DNA from: Symbiodinium sp. CCMP2592
Lineage: Eukaryota > Sar > Dinophyceae > Suessiales > Symbiodiniaceae
Direction of reading: 5' to 3'
Assembly (NCBI GenBank): GCA_905221615.1
Contig: CAJNDT010006015.1
Location: 98,922-162,921, forward strand
DNA length: 64,000 bases
Shown: piece after piece, positions 12,601 to 22,734 of the stretch
Layout of the letters: each line of letters opens with the position of its first letter
How positions within the stretch are numbered: the stretch's first letter is position 1
Notes under the pieces: model-generated
Database searches by the model: none
What the model saw: only the letters and a program-made list of their open reading frames with translations
What the model was told of the DNA's origin: nothing
Position numbers and translations under genes: made by a program

Positions 12601-14660
12601 ACGTCTTGGGCGCAGCCGCCGAAGGCTCAGTGGCAAGTGCTGCAAGGAGCAGGGAAAACAAAACCGGGGATGCATGCAGCACTGCCCTCCAGGTACACAG
12701 TGCTTTTCGGATCTGGAGGCTGCGGTAAAGAGTCAGAAGAAGGTCGAAGACCGCAAGTGCCAAGAGTTGAAGCGCTGAGGTGTGTTCCCAGATGGCTCAC
12801 CGGTGACTCTGGAGCCGAACGGTTTCCTGGATCCAGGGCCCTTGGCTCAGTGGTCGTTGCTTGGCCGCTTCCAGGCCGTCATGTACCTGGACAGGATCGC
12901 CGCATTGATGGGGGCTGCAGCCTTCCTCGGAGGGAGTGGGCGAGCCCGCGCCTTGGTCTTCTGGGGCGGGCTGGCGCTTGGACGGGTTGCTGGCATAAGG
13001 TCACTCTCTTCACCACCGTCATGATGGTCGAGATTACAGGCGATCCAGCAACCTTCCAGCATCAGTTAAGGTTACAACAGGCACTATAGGGTCGTAGCCC
13101 AGTTTGCTCTTGCAACAACTTGCTGCTGGTTGCTGCTAAACCACTCCTCAGGTCATGATTTTCCCTGTGGGTTTCTCCACGGTCTTTGCCGTGCTGGTGG
13201 GAAATCTGATCAACCACGGCCTGTACCACTCATTGATTGACGCTGGAAGCCAAGTGGTTTCGGTCCCTCGCGGGCTAAACCAGCGCTCAGGTAGATGGGA
13301 AAGGGGTGCAGCGCGATTTCGATGAGCTTGCGTCACAGTGAGCAGCTAGATTTTTGTTCCCTTGGCGCAGTGTTTTCTCGTGCTTCATCATGTATGTTTC
13401 AATCGGAAACCTGGTTTTGCTCATGACACATGAAGCATTGATCACTCCAAACTACTTACTGGTAGCTACTGAGGTCCAATCCACGCCGTATCTCCCGGAC
13501 ACGTGGCAAGCGGACCAGCTCCCGCCCGGGATTGTTGCCGGGAGCTTGGCTGCGCAACGCGTCCTCAGCTTGGTTTGTCATGGTCTGAAGACCGAAGCTT
13601 CAAGCGGAGCAGCGAAACCCTGCCCGTGTGGACACAGAAATTGAATTATGGTCGCCGGCATCCAACAAACAGTCGCATGCGTTTACTCCCAGGTGGGTGT
13701 GATACATGTTAATCAATCAGTGGGCAGACATGGGCTGCGGGCCTTCAGTATCGCTCACTCGGGAACAGTCCGGGGAGGTAGAAGTCTTCTGGGCAATGCT
13801 GAGAGGTTCGCGACATGATGCCGAAGAACAAACCGATTGAAATTAAGCTGGCTGGTGGACGGGAGGGCATCAAAGATGCCCTGAAAGGCTCATCTGCCGT
13901 TTTGGGTTGCTTCAGACTGCAGCGACTCTTTGTTACAGCGGAGAATCGAAGTGTCAGGCAACAATTTCTCCGGATTCCCTGTGGTCGATGCCAAGCGAGT
14001 CGTCCAGCACCCATCACCGCTGTAATTTCCTATGGCTGCTGGCGGTCTGTAGCAATCGAAACGTAGCCGCCCTCTAAGCACACAACCCTTTTCTTCAGGT
14101 CGTGGGAATGGTGGACCGGAAAGATCTGGAGGAAAGCCCTTGTTGCCTCATGTTGCATCCGTATGAGACTTGATCCGCTGGATATGTATCTGCAACCATG
14201 CCCTGAGAGAGCGCAGCTTAGGAGCTCTTGGACCAAGATGATGAGATCACGGCTGAGGAGCGTGGGCCTTAGCGAGGCGACTCATGTTGCCAGGCCGTAG
14301 AAATCGAAAGGCGCGACATGGGAATTTGGCTCGACGCTGACGGACCTGTGTCAACTCTTGCAATGCTGAGTCTGAAGCGCTGCTCCAGTTTGTATCCAGC
14401 CGGGAGCTCATCAGCCTCGAAGGTGAATCACCGATCTCTTTGTGAAAGACCTTGGGAACAATGGTCACATGAGGTTACTGTTCGGGAGAGCTTCCCGCTC
14501 CAAAGCGCCTACCAGCTCTTCAAGAGCATGGACTGTGTTGTCCTTGCCCACAGGTGCCCCTGCACTGTTGCCCCTTCGCCTCAGCAGGACATGAAAAATC
14601 TCGTGGTCGTGGATGACAATCACGCGCCACTTGCGGTGTCGCTGGCATGCGTTTCCCTCA
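6611..14660 (+). CDS. CLC family chloride/proton exchanger with tandem CBS domains (multi-exon)
   Basis: Exons in order rebuild a CLC transporter. 7597-7665 encodes SSGIPQLIGLLNG (anion-site helix D); 7793-7885 LLVKWFGVCLAVASGLAVG then PEGPM, holding the gating glutamate; 8195-8271 ends AACGIAAAFRAPI; 8409 to about 8456 AGTLFIVEEAASHF, with the proton-glutamate position filled; 8843 to about 8945 GLLCGVVGAAFNALNI; about 11690-11737 VLFFVLAAITAG; 11845-11881 AIPSGTLMPQM; 11945 on VIGGLIGRIL; about 12875-12943 ALMGAAAFLGGSGR; 13000-13047 VTLFTTVMMVEITGD; 13152 to about 13241 with GLYHSLID, the anion-site tyrosine. CBS1 lies at about 13930-13998 and 14099-14140 (FPVVDAKR + VVGMVDRKDLE), CBS2 at about 14473-14530 and 14588-14655 (QLFKSM + DMKNLVVVDD). 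Gating plus proton glutamates favour an exchanger over a channel. A hydrophobic stretch at 6611-6678 (LMALLALVGGFFV) may be an early helix. The N-terminus and final CBS strand are unresolved. Confidence 0.9.
9400..11600. other. Long repeat-bearing intron region within the CLC gene
   Basis: Between the CLC exon near 9329-9370 and the one near 11690 I see no convincing CLC segment, although some CLC exons of this part of the fold must lie here or be very divergent. The frame 10782-11456 is open for 224 codons but has no recognisable domain and sits where an intron is expected, so I do not call it. The frame 10074-10616 is interrupted by the GAGCAG repeat and looks spurious. Confidence 0.4.
10358..10440. 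repeat. GAGCAG/CAGGAG hexanucleotide tandem repeat
   Basis: An array of about seven GAGCAGCAG/GAGCAGGAG units lies at about 10358-10410 and grades into GGTGGTGCT-type repeats up to 10440. In one frame it reads as alternating Gln/Glu, in others as Ser/Arg or Ala/Gly, so all frames stay open. It lies between CLC exons and is therefore most likely intronic. Confidence 0.8.
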
Positions 14661-17010
14661 GCCTCCCTGGCGCTAGGAGTATCAAGCTGCAACTGCAGGT
14701 GATGACCCGCTTTGCCTTCCTGGCTTGGCGAGTGGCAGACAGGCTCGCTTTTGCCAAGCAACGCGCGCCGTCCATCTCTAGCCCGTCCATGTACAGCTTT
14801 GCCACGACTAACCCCACACGATGGCCATAAATCCTTCGCGGTGTCAGGATGGGCGGCCGAATCCATGAACTCCACGAGCGCGAGTTGCAGAGGTAGCTGT
14901 TTGGTAGCGTGATAGAATGCTGCAGGGAGTTCCGCATCCTTTCGCTGTTGACCGACCACCCAAAAGCAATAGATTCGGCCGGAGGCGACGATCTCGTCGC
15001 AGAAGCTTGGCCTTAGCATCATGCCAAATCTTGGAAGCCGGCGGTAGGCTGAACGTGATTCTGTCCAAGGATCAGGCCTTTCGCCGGCTAATCAAACTTC
15101 ATATGTGGCGAACCTATCTTCACATGTGGAGAGCAACGACGAAAGCCGAGCCTGACGCTGGCAGGGAGGTGGTTCGTGGTTCTTGCCGTGATGGTTTGTG
15201 CGAACATGCTTGCATAGCTTCGTTCAGCCGAAGTGAAGCTCCTGGCGGAATGATTTGATTCTGAAGGGCAGGACCTGAATGCGCACGGCTCACCGCGAAT
15301 GCGGCATGTTGAGCCATTTCGCTTTACTGAGGGACTTGATGTCTCAACGCTGGACATTACAGCCCGACTAGCAGCATCCTTCATGTCCTGGTGCTATGCC
15401 CTACTTTCCATCCAGCATCCAGAGCGATGGTGTAGTGTCTGCAAAGGTAGATAAAGGTCGTTTGTCGGTGTTATCTGCACTGAGAAGGCTCTTGCACCAG
15501 ACATGCTGGGAGTCTGCTGTGCTTTATCCGCGAGTAAATGTTCCGTGGCATGTAATGCGACCATGTCGCGTTTCTGCCAAGAGCTGCGGTGCATGCTTTG
15601 GATGGCTTGGAGACTCCCGTGCTTCATGTGACATTTGAAGAAGGCGCGGCTTTGAGAGTCGACTCGCTTCCGAAACGTAGTGGATAGCTTTCATCAAGGA
15701 CTGGCTGTGAACTCCTGGAGCCTTCCAGCAGAACCTCGCATGCCTTCGCAGCTCGTCGTGTTGTGACCTTGCGGCCTCAGAAGTCCTAGACCGGCAATGG
15801 AAAAGGCTTTGTTCACTGGATAGCAATCAGATTGGACTGAATCGGCTTGCAATGTCATGTCGCCATGACAATGAACCGTTCTACCTTGTGTTCAGTTTCT
15901 CGGCAGCGATGCTGTGACCTTCGCTCGGAAAGATGCTGCTCACGCGGACAACTGGATTGATCGCCCAGCCTGTTCCGGAGAAATTTGAGCAAAAGATGTT
16001 GCAGCCGAAGCTCTCCGTGAAAGTCCCTCCAAAGTGGTTCTCTCTCTTTGTCTGGCAGCAGACCTGGCCTTAGAACGGTCTAGGGCAAAGCGAGGTTTAC
16101 GGTATTTGCGGGTCCCGTCCGACTTGGCCGCTGCCCATAGCCACACTCGCAGCTGTTGTGGATCAAAGATGGGGAATGCTGTCTACAGTTAAGAAGGGTC
16201 TGCCAGTCAACAGGACTCGTCTTAGCAATGCACCAGTGCAGTGTGCTCCTTTGCATAGAGTTCGGTCTCCTCTTTCCAGGACACCCAGTGCATCGCGGCG
16301 AAAGGAAAAGAATGACGCAAGGCTTGTGGTATCCTGACATGCCGAAGCTTGCTCTTCGCCAACCGCTTGAGTCGTTCCTAAAACAGTTGTACGTAGGTTG
16401 TAAGCATGCCACCACAGTAGATCAGCTGGCAGATGCCCTCACCCTGCCTGATTCCCTGCAGGAACACATCGGTTATATTGAGGTGGAAAGAGAGCTTGAA
16501 ACGTCTGTGACCTTGACTGAAGTTGGCGCAGACTATATGACTCTTTCATTCTGGGTTCTGACTGTTTGTTTGCTGAGCCGCTGCAATGAGTTGTATTGTG
16601 GTTGTTCGGTGTACTGTAATCGGGAGTGAATCGAACTCCTGACCTTCACAGAGTTTGCCTAGCTTCCTCTTCGAACCTTGCCTGGACTTGTCCGAGTGTA
16701 AGCGTGAAAAACGGAAGCTGATGTGCAGGGACTTTCCCATAGTTGTAGAAAGGGATGGGGCCACCTGCAGACCAAGCGCCTTTTGAGTTCTTACCGAGGC
16801 GAGAGCTACCCTGGATCACACCATCTGTTGTGCCGATTGATTTATTCTTTTTCCGTCGCATCTTCTCCAGGCAGGGTCTCATGAATTGAAGGCACCACCA
16901 TCATAGTTGCAAGTGTCCTGCTTGGCTGCTGAGGCTGTACAGCCACAAAGCTGCACCTAGTGGCGTTGGATCGTTGTATCCTTGTGTTCAACCGGACATG
17001 TGGGGCAGTA
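14661..17010. other. Unassigned region between the CLC and EF-hand/Kv genes
   Basis: No family-level match. The - strand frame 14465-15022 overlaps the CBS2 exons and is judged a shadow. A + strand stretch near 16365-16500 (LKQLYVGCKHATTVDQLADAL) looks protein-like and may be an exon, but neither its family nor its splice partners can be named. A GTTCGATTC match on the - strand near 16629-16640 has no matching tRNA cloverleaf. Confidence 0.3.
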
Positions 17011-17022
17011 GCAAGTTTTGCC

Positions 17023-17400
17023 AAGGTCAACATGGCGATAGCCACGGAGAAGTTCCTGTTAGCGTATTTCAGCGAAGTGTTGTTCGACTCTTTCGCTTGA
17101 TGCAGATGGATCGGCAGGCTGCAGCCATTGTACAACCTCCCGCCCGCGATTGTGTTTGCAGCAACATGACATTCTGAACAGGTGATCTGAACAACGCGTA
17201 GCAGTGTAGCTGGCAGGCTGAAGAGTTCTCGGCTGACGAGTACGACGTGGATGGTTCTGGCGCGGTTGGGTGGTATGAATTTGTGACTGTCTGGCGAAAA
17301 GCCGATCCTTCGTCTTGCATTTTGAAACGGGCCGCACGCGACCAGGCTGTGCCAGGAGTTGCAGCAGGGACAGAGGTTGCTGTAATGTATCCTTTAACAG
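17023..17400 (+). CDS. EF-hand calcium-binding exon (possibly N-terminal part of the Kv gene)
   Basis: The exon beginning at 17217, directly after CAG, reads AEEFSADEY then the 12-residue loop DVDGSGAVGWYE (17244-17279) and FVTVWRKAD. Loop positions 1, 3, 5 and 12 are Asp, Asp, Ser and Glu, which is canonical for Ca2+ binding. A plausible preceding exon starts at about 17027 (MAIATEKFLLAYFSEV). About 200 bases after the EF exon comes the first Kv-like exon at 17602, with no sign of a gene end between. EF-hands fused to ion channels are common in dinoflagellates, so a Ca2+-regulated channel is likely. A separate small EF-hand gene is the alternative. Where the exon ends is not clear; the frame stays open to about 17420. 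Confidence 0.65.
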
Positions 17401-17601
17401 CCCGCATCGTATCGACTTAGTGGATGTGCACCTGTTTTCTGTCAGCACGGGGCTGAATCGGACCGTAGTTTCATCTTTAGTGCAGTCGCTGCATACGGAA
17501 GCTCCAGAGTATCTCAGATAGACTCGTGTGCCTGCTGCCTGTCGTGACCAAGTGTGTGCTGAAGACGATAATGTCCCAAAATGCACTTTTGGCATCCCGA
17601 G

Positions 17602-20600
17602 GATGTCTCCGTCAAGCTCTCGCTTCCTGAGCGAATTTTTGTGTTAATGGAAGAGCCTACATCGTCTTTCCTCGGTGTCATGGCAAGTGCCGCACCCCAA
17701 TTTTAGCTTTACATAACAGGTGCTTCTGCATTTGAGGGCTTGATGCTGTGGCTATGTAAACATACTCAGCATTGTGGCCGCGAGAACTAAGGTGCCCTCC
17801 TGAATGTCTTGATTTTTCTCTCGTGCGCGGCGTGGCTGTGAAGATAAGCTGATCCGCACTTCTGCCGTTACGAGCGGATCAGAGTACCGTGGAGTTTTCG
17901 GGTGGTCAAAGAGGGGATGAAGATTCATGCAGGATTGAGGAAACTGCGAGGGAACATGCCGACGGCATGTACGCATGGTTGTGCAAGCTTCGTTTGCAAC
18001 CGAGTAACAGTAGGTCAGTAGGCATTACTGTAATGTGAAGGCATGTGAACACTGCTAAGGCAGGATGCACGCACAGACTACGCTTCCCCTCCGCTTCTGC
18101 CACGCACTCTTTCACCATCTTTACCATCTTTCACCCTGGTGTGCTCACTGGCCCACTCCCTTAGTCACACACATGTTCGCGCCTGCTTCTATTGATGTAG
18201 ACCTCTTGTATTCTGGCCGCTACTCGTCGCCTGCACCATGTCAGCTTGCTTTCGTTGGCGCCTGTTACGTGAGTGCATATGTTGCGAATGGCCTCGTGTA
18301 CGGTACCTGGACCTACCATGCAGGTTTGCTTCATGATTGCAACCCTGCCGGAGATGAAAGAGACTCCGTGCGACGGGTGTGAGCCGGAGCAGAGGAGGCC
18401 TTCTTACGTCGTATACATATATATCTATACTCAGGCATGCATCATCCATCCATGCGTCCATCCATATGTCCGCCCGTCCATCCATCCATCCAGCCAGCCA
18501 GCCAGCCTCCATCCATCCATCCGTCCCTCCCTCCCTCCCTCCATCCATCCTTCCTTCCTGCCATGCCAGGGCAGGCCATGCCATGCCATGCCATGCATGC
18601 ATATACATGTATATATATATATATACACAAATGTACAATACCATCATAAATAAGTATAAATATCAAAAGACATATAAATGCAAATATATATATATATATG
18701 TGTGTGTGTATAAACATATGTGATGCATGGTGTTCTTGGTTGGCCCCAGCCCGGCTTTGGCGTGGAGCCTGCGGTCTTGCTAGGTTTGTTGATCGCTGGT
18801 CGTCTCAATTCTCCCAAGTTGTGTGTTGCTGCTGAGCAGTTAGCAGACTAGGGCCGGGCGGCAGTTTGTTCTACAGATGTATGATTGCAGCCGTTTGCTA
18901 GTAGTAATGTGATCGTTGTGGTGCTCGTTATGATGCTTCAGGATTTGGATGTTGCCCTTTTCTCCTTGCAAGCGGTGCACCCGTCCCGGCTCTCACGTGG
19001 TCCTCCCTCTACGCATATGTCGTGCTGCGGACAATTGCAGTGACGCCCGTCACCTCCGTCGTCCTCCATCCCTTTGGTTTGCATGCTTTTGTTCCGGTTC
19101 GCGGTGGCGATTCCATCTTCCGAAAACGATGACTGTCACCAGGACGCTGGGATACCATTGGGGAGTAGGGGCGGGACCCTAGACCCCATCCCCCCCGGCG
19201 CTGGCCCAGGTCCAAACGTGCCGACTCTTTGTGACTGTGTGCACTTCTCCCACGGCGGCTCCAAAACCGTTAACTGTCACGAGAATCTCGTCCCAAACGC
19301 ACCCGATCCTTGTGACTTGGACACTTACCAACCACGACATGAGAGTATTCAAGAATGCAGGCCTGTCACGACGTTCCCGACAGGCCCGGTTCCCGTGACA
19401 GTTGACCCAAGAAAGGATGATGATGATGATGATGATGATGGTGGCACCAACTCCCCCAAGCAGACGCCTGAGGCACGCCAGACCCCAAGCAGAAACACGA
19501 ACCACACCAAACAACTTCGCCCCTACCAGACCATACCAGGGGGGGGAACGCCAGACGCTTGACCATACGTACATACATATATATATATATATATATTTAT
19601 AATCTACACACACATAGATATTCTTTTATCGATTTCTCATTGAATCGAGTCGCAAGCGAAGCAACAGCCATGAAGGAGGTTCAACATTGCCAGAGACTGC
19701 CGCACCACGTTTTGTTCTTTGTGTCTCGATGCCTTCGACCCTGAGGGAGTTCCAAGCCTTCGAATCATTTTGTGTTGGGATCTTCGCGCTGGAGCTTCGT
19801 GGCAGCAAGTTGGATCCAATCTCACCAGGAACAGCATCGATCGACTGAGATATGCCATCTCAGGTATATCGTGAGGGTGTGCTCCGCGCCATTTACGAGA
19901 TCCGAACTCTTGCACTATGAGCAGTTTTTGGAGCATGTCACAGACAACCAGGTTCGGACAGTGATGGGGACCATGTAGGTGTCATGTCATAGCCATAGCC
20001 GTCTTTTCTGACGGCAGCCGCGGGAAAGTGAGTGATGCTTTTACTGGGACTGGCCATAGGCTGCTGCCAGATGTCAAGTGAAGCCGTCTGTCCAGGCCAA
20101 CTTTAGCCCTTCCCGCTTCGTTCGTTTCATGGTCTTTGTCATTCAGCCCATGAACCTGATCGACCTTTTCGAGACTTGGCTGGGTACTTCCGAAGCCTGA
20201 AATGAAAGTCGTCCCCTCGCATCTGCGTTTTCGCGTGTCCTTTGACCAAGGTAATCATTCCCTTTGTGGTTGAGTCGTCCTTGAGGATCACGACTGCAAA
20301 CTTCACGGTATTGCGTGTTCTGCGGCTGACGCGACTATTTCGACTGGTAAAACTGGGTAAATCCTTTGAAGTCCTGCAGATCATCGGCAGAGTCTTTCAC
20401 AAGTCCATTGCCATGTTTTGGGTTTTTGCTGTCAACTTTTCATTGGCACTTTGCTTCTCTGCTGCGACGATCTACTTTGTGGAGGGCGGTGAATGGGATG
20501 ACCAGATGAAGACCTACATGCGAACCGGGCATAACGGTGAAAGGTCTGAGACTCCTTTCCTGAGCATTCCACATTCCTTCTGGTGGGTCTTCGTGACCTT

Positions 20601-21135
20601 CACCACGGTTGGCCGCTGGCTCAGTTATTGTGCTGCGGAAGGGTTCTCTGCTGTTCTATGTCCGGCGCAGTGCCAGCGGGAGCGAATCGAAAGGGGGGGG
20701 CGTGTTCTGGATCTTTTGAGCTGAGGATACGGTGATGTCGTTCCGGAGACTTTCTTGGGGAAGCTGATCGGGGCGAGCAGCATGCTGGTTGGCATTTTCG
20801 TCTTGGCACTGCCTATCAGCGTAATCTCGACGACTTTTGGGGAAGTTTGGCACGAATGGAAGGAAGAGCTTCGCCTCGAGGCGCAATCCCGTGAGGAGGA
20901 CCTGAGAAGCGTTGAGCTCGCCCTTCAGATCATCGAAAACCGCACACACCTCACGATCGAGATCTACGATCACTCTGATCGTTACCCTCCAGAACTTCTG
21001 GGACACGTGCACTGGCGCACTCTCCCTCTGGACTCGCAGGAAACTGTCGAATGTCGCGATGATTCCTTTCCCATCAAGAGCCTGGGCTTGCGCAGATCAA
21101 CCAAACGCTGTTTTCAGCCACGGGTTATCCTTTAG
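17602..21135 (+). CDS. Voltage-gated K+ channel, Shaker/Kv type (six-TM, multi-exon)
   Basis: Exons rebuild a six-transmembrane K+ channel. 17602-17682 is the pre-S1 segment (LMEEPTSSFLGVM), ending at a GCAAGT donor. 18324 to about 18385 gives the end of S1 (VCFMIATLPEM). About 19735-19793 plus 19863 onward joins as FESFCVGIFALE + YIVRV (S2). About 20119-20170 plus 20251 joins as PMNLIDLF + VIIPFVVES (S3). The 20251-20611 exon holds S4 (TVLRVLRLTRLFRLVKLGK, a basic residue every third position), S5 and the pore helix. A GC-AG intron at 20612-20725 cuts the selectivity filter, which rejoins as TTVGYGD. The last exon has S6 (VGIFVLALPISVIS) and an acidic/coiled tail with a C2-like half-motif (LTIEIYDHSD). 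The filter predicts K+ selectivity. Part of S1 was not located, and the stop at 21133-21135 is provisional. Confidence 0.92.
18430..18720. repeat. Microsatellite cluster in a Kv intron (CATC, CCTC, CATG, TA, TG)
   Basis: A run of (CCAT)n/(CATC)n with CCAGCCAG and CCTCCCTC patches covers about 18433-18560, CCATG repeats lie near 18560-18600, and TA and TG dinucleotide runs cover 18603-18715. It lies between the S1 and S2 exons of the Kv gene. All open frames over it on both strands are repeat-coded. Confidence 0.85.
19416..19440. repeat. GAT trinucleotide repeat
   Basis: Eight consecutive GAT units sit in a Kv intron upstream of the S2 exon. The surrounding frame 19074-19562 would encode an Asp run followed by a Pro/Thr-rich tail; I treat it as non-coding because it lies between two parts of the same channel. 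A short TA microsatellite follows at about 19570-19600. Confidence 0.7.
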
Positions 21136-21139
21136 TTTT

Positions 21140-22255
21140 GCTGCGATTTTGTCGGGATCGATAAAACTTCTCTCATTGGGCCTATGCCTTCGATAGCAAG
21201 CAACCAGTCATCCCACCCGCATGTCTGCCTACTTCCGCTTTTATGGCTATTTGTTGGAGTATGCTATGTGTTCTAGGTGTTGCCTGAGGGGCTTCTGCTT
21301 TTTGATGCACAGCGTTTCGGCCTTTCCAATGACGGTGCTCTGAGGAGCTCGGACAAAGTGCACGCAGATCCCTGGCAGCGTGGTACAGGGTCTAAGTCGA
21401 AGAAATACCTGTTAATGATGTGAGGGCTTCCGATGACGGTTGTTTTATTGTTGGGAGCGTGCGAAATGCCTAGTATTTGAAGTCAGGTTCTCGACTTCGC
21501 AGCCTATCAGCTTGTTAACACCCGTCATCCCAAACAACCCTGATGACGGGAGCTTGAACCAGAATTTCAGTCCACAGTTCTGCCAGGATCTCTCACTTGG
21601 AGAGGCAGTTGTGGGGTACACTTGGACGCCTTCGGATGAGAAGGACGTTTCAAGGTATTCTGGAACTCTCGAGGCTCGGGAAAGGGGGGGGGTGGGCATC
21701 TCTCGAATTCGGGGTTCTTCATTAAAACAGTAGTCACCTCGTACTCGCATTGGCAGTGGGTAATGTGCGGTGCAGATCCAGAAATACTTTAAGCTAAACA
21801 CATGCGGACTGCCCCGAAAGAACCATACACGCCACCTCAATCTTTCATAACGCTTCTGCTTGTCCTCGTTGTGGCACTGATATCCTCGCCACAAGCAACT
21901 CGCATTTTTTCAAGGGGGGAGAAGGAGGAGGAAGTGGAGGAGGCGGAGGAGGATGGGGGACGGGGAGGGGGAGGGCGCGGGGAGGGGAGGCAGGGGTTTG
22001 AGTCGCCTGCTTTCATAATGCCTTCGAAGCGTTTTGTTCTACTGGTTCCATTGTGACCAAGCCTACGGGTGTCGGGACGAACACCAACGTCGAAGGGATC
22101 CATCCTCGGGGCAAACCCGGCTTCAAGACGTAACACTGTCGCAAATACTCGCATTTGCTTCGTTTTAGGGTTGCTGCTTCACAGCTTTAGCCTATGAGTC
22201 CTCATCACCAACTACCACTGCTGTCACTGATACTCACCTCATGGATGAGCACACC
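21140..22255. other. Spacer after the Kv gene
   Basis: No gene can be supported. A purine-rich GGAGGAGG block lies at about 21915-22000. The short frames here have no domain signal. If the Kv gene continues past the provisional stop at 21135, its 3' exons would be in this stretch. Confidence 0.35.
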
Positions 22256-22470
22256 AGAGGGCCCAATACCCCATAATTAAGGAATATACCTTGAATACTA
22301 AAAGGGTTCATATGTGGAGCCTTGCCTGCCTTGTGCGAAAGTGCGTCGAAAAAGGGTTCATATTATGATTTAAGCTCTATTCCTTAATCAAGGAATACAC
22401 CGTAAACTAATAAGGGGATTCATATTATGGTTTAGGCTCCATTCCTCAATGCAGGGGTATTGGGCTCTCT
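22256..22470. mobile_element. MITE-like 215-bp element with 30-bp terminal inverted repeats
   Basis: The left end (22256-22285, beginning AGAGGGCCCAATACCCC) and the reverse complement of the right end (22441-22470, beginning AGAGAGCCCAATACCCC) match at 25 of 30 positions. The inside is much more AT-rich than the surroundings and is itself repetitive: AAGGAATA(T/C)ACC near 22280 and 22395, and TTCATATTATG near 22357 and 22420. No coding capacity and no clear target-site duplication are seen. This is the form of a non-autonomous inverted-repeat element; a foldback satellite is the alternative. Confidence 0.6.
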
Positions 22471-22539
22471 GCGCCCTAGTCAGGTTCGGATCCGCCGGGC
22501 CCAAGGACTGGGCACGGGGAAGTGATGGCAGAGCTTTGG

Positions 22540-22635
22540 GGATGTTTAGGGTTCCTTTAAAGGGATCCATAAGGGTACTAAAAGGGATCTATGGGGGTTT
22601 AGGGTTTAGGGTTTGGGGTCCAGGGTTTGCGAGTG
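22540..22635. repeat. Degenerate TTTAGGG telomere-like repeats
   Basis: Contains GGGTTTAGGGTTTAGGGTTTGGGG near 22592-22616, preceded by scattered GTTTAGGG, AAAGGGATC and AAGGGTACTAAAAGGG units. TTTAGGG is the plant-type telomere unit also used by dinoflagellates. Only two to three perfect units are present, so this is an interstitial, decayed tract rather than a chromosome end. It lies directly downstream of the inverted-repeat element. Confidence 0.65.
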
Positions 22636-22734
22636 AGCTGTCGTGGCGTGACGTTTTCAAGCCAGTTGCAAAAGGGTTTGCGGCTTCGAGGGTAGCTAAG
22701 GGTGCGCACCACGTGCGAAGATCGTGCTAGATTA

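Noticed and set aside
14465-15022. 185-codon - strand frame with an LVEFMDSA stretch resembling an RRM strand
   Set aside because: It overlaps the CLC CBS2 exons on the + strand, where the frame and motif are much stronger; the RRM resemblance is one short strand only.
16600-16720. tRNA-like B-box (GTTCGATTC on the - strand)
   Set aside because: No D-arm/A-box, anticodon stem or acceptor stem pairs with it, so no tRNA can be folded.
18189-18723. Overlapping frames of 100-150 codons on both strands rich in His, Ser, Pro or Gly, Trp, Met
   Set aside because: They are encoded by CATC/CCTC/CATG microsatellites inside a Kv intron.
19074-19562. 162-codon + frame with an eight-Asp run
   Set aside because: It lies between the S1 and S2 exons of the Kv gene; the Asp run is a GAT microsatellite and the rest has no family signal.
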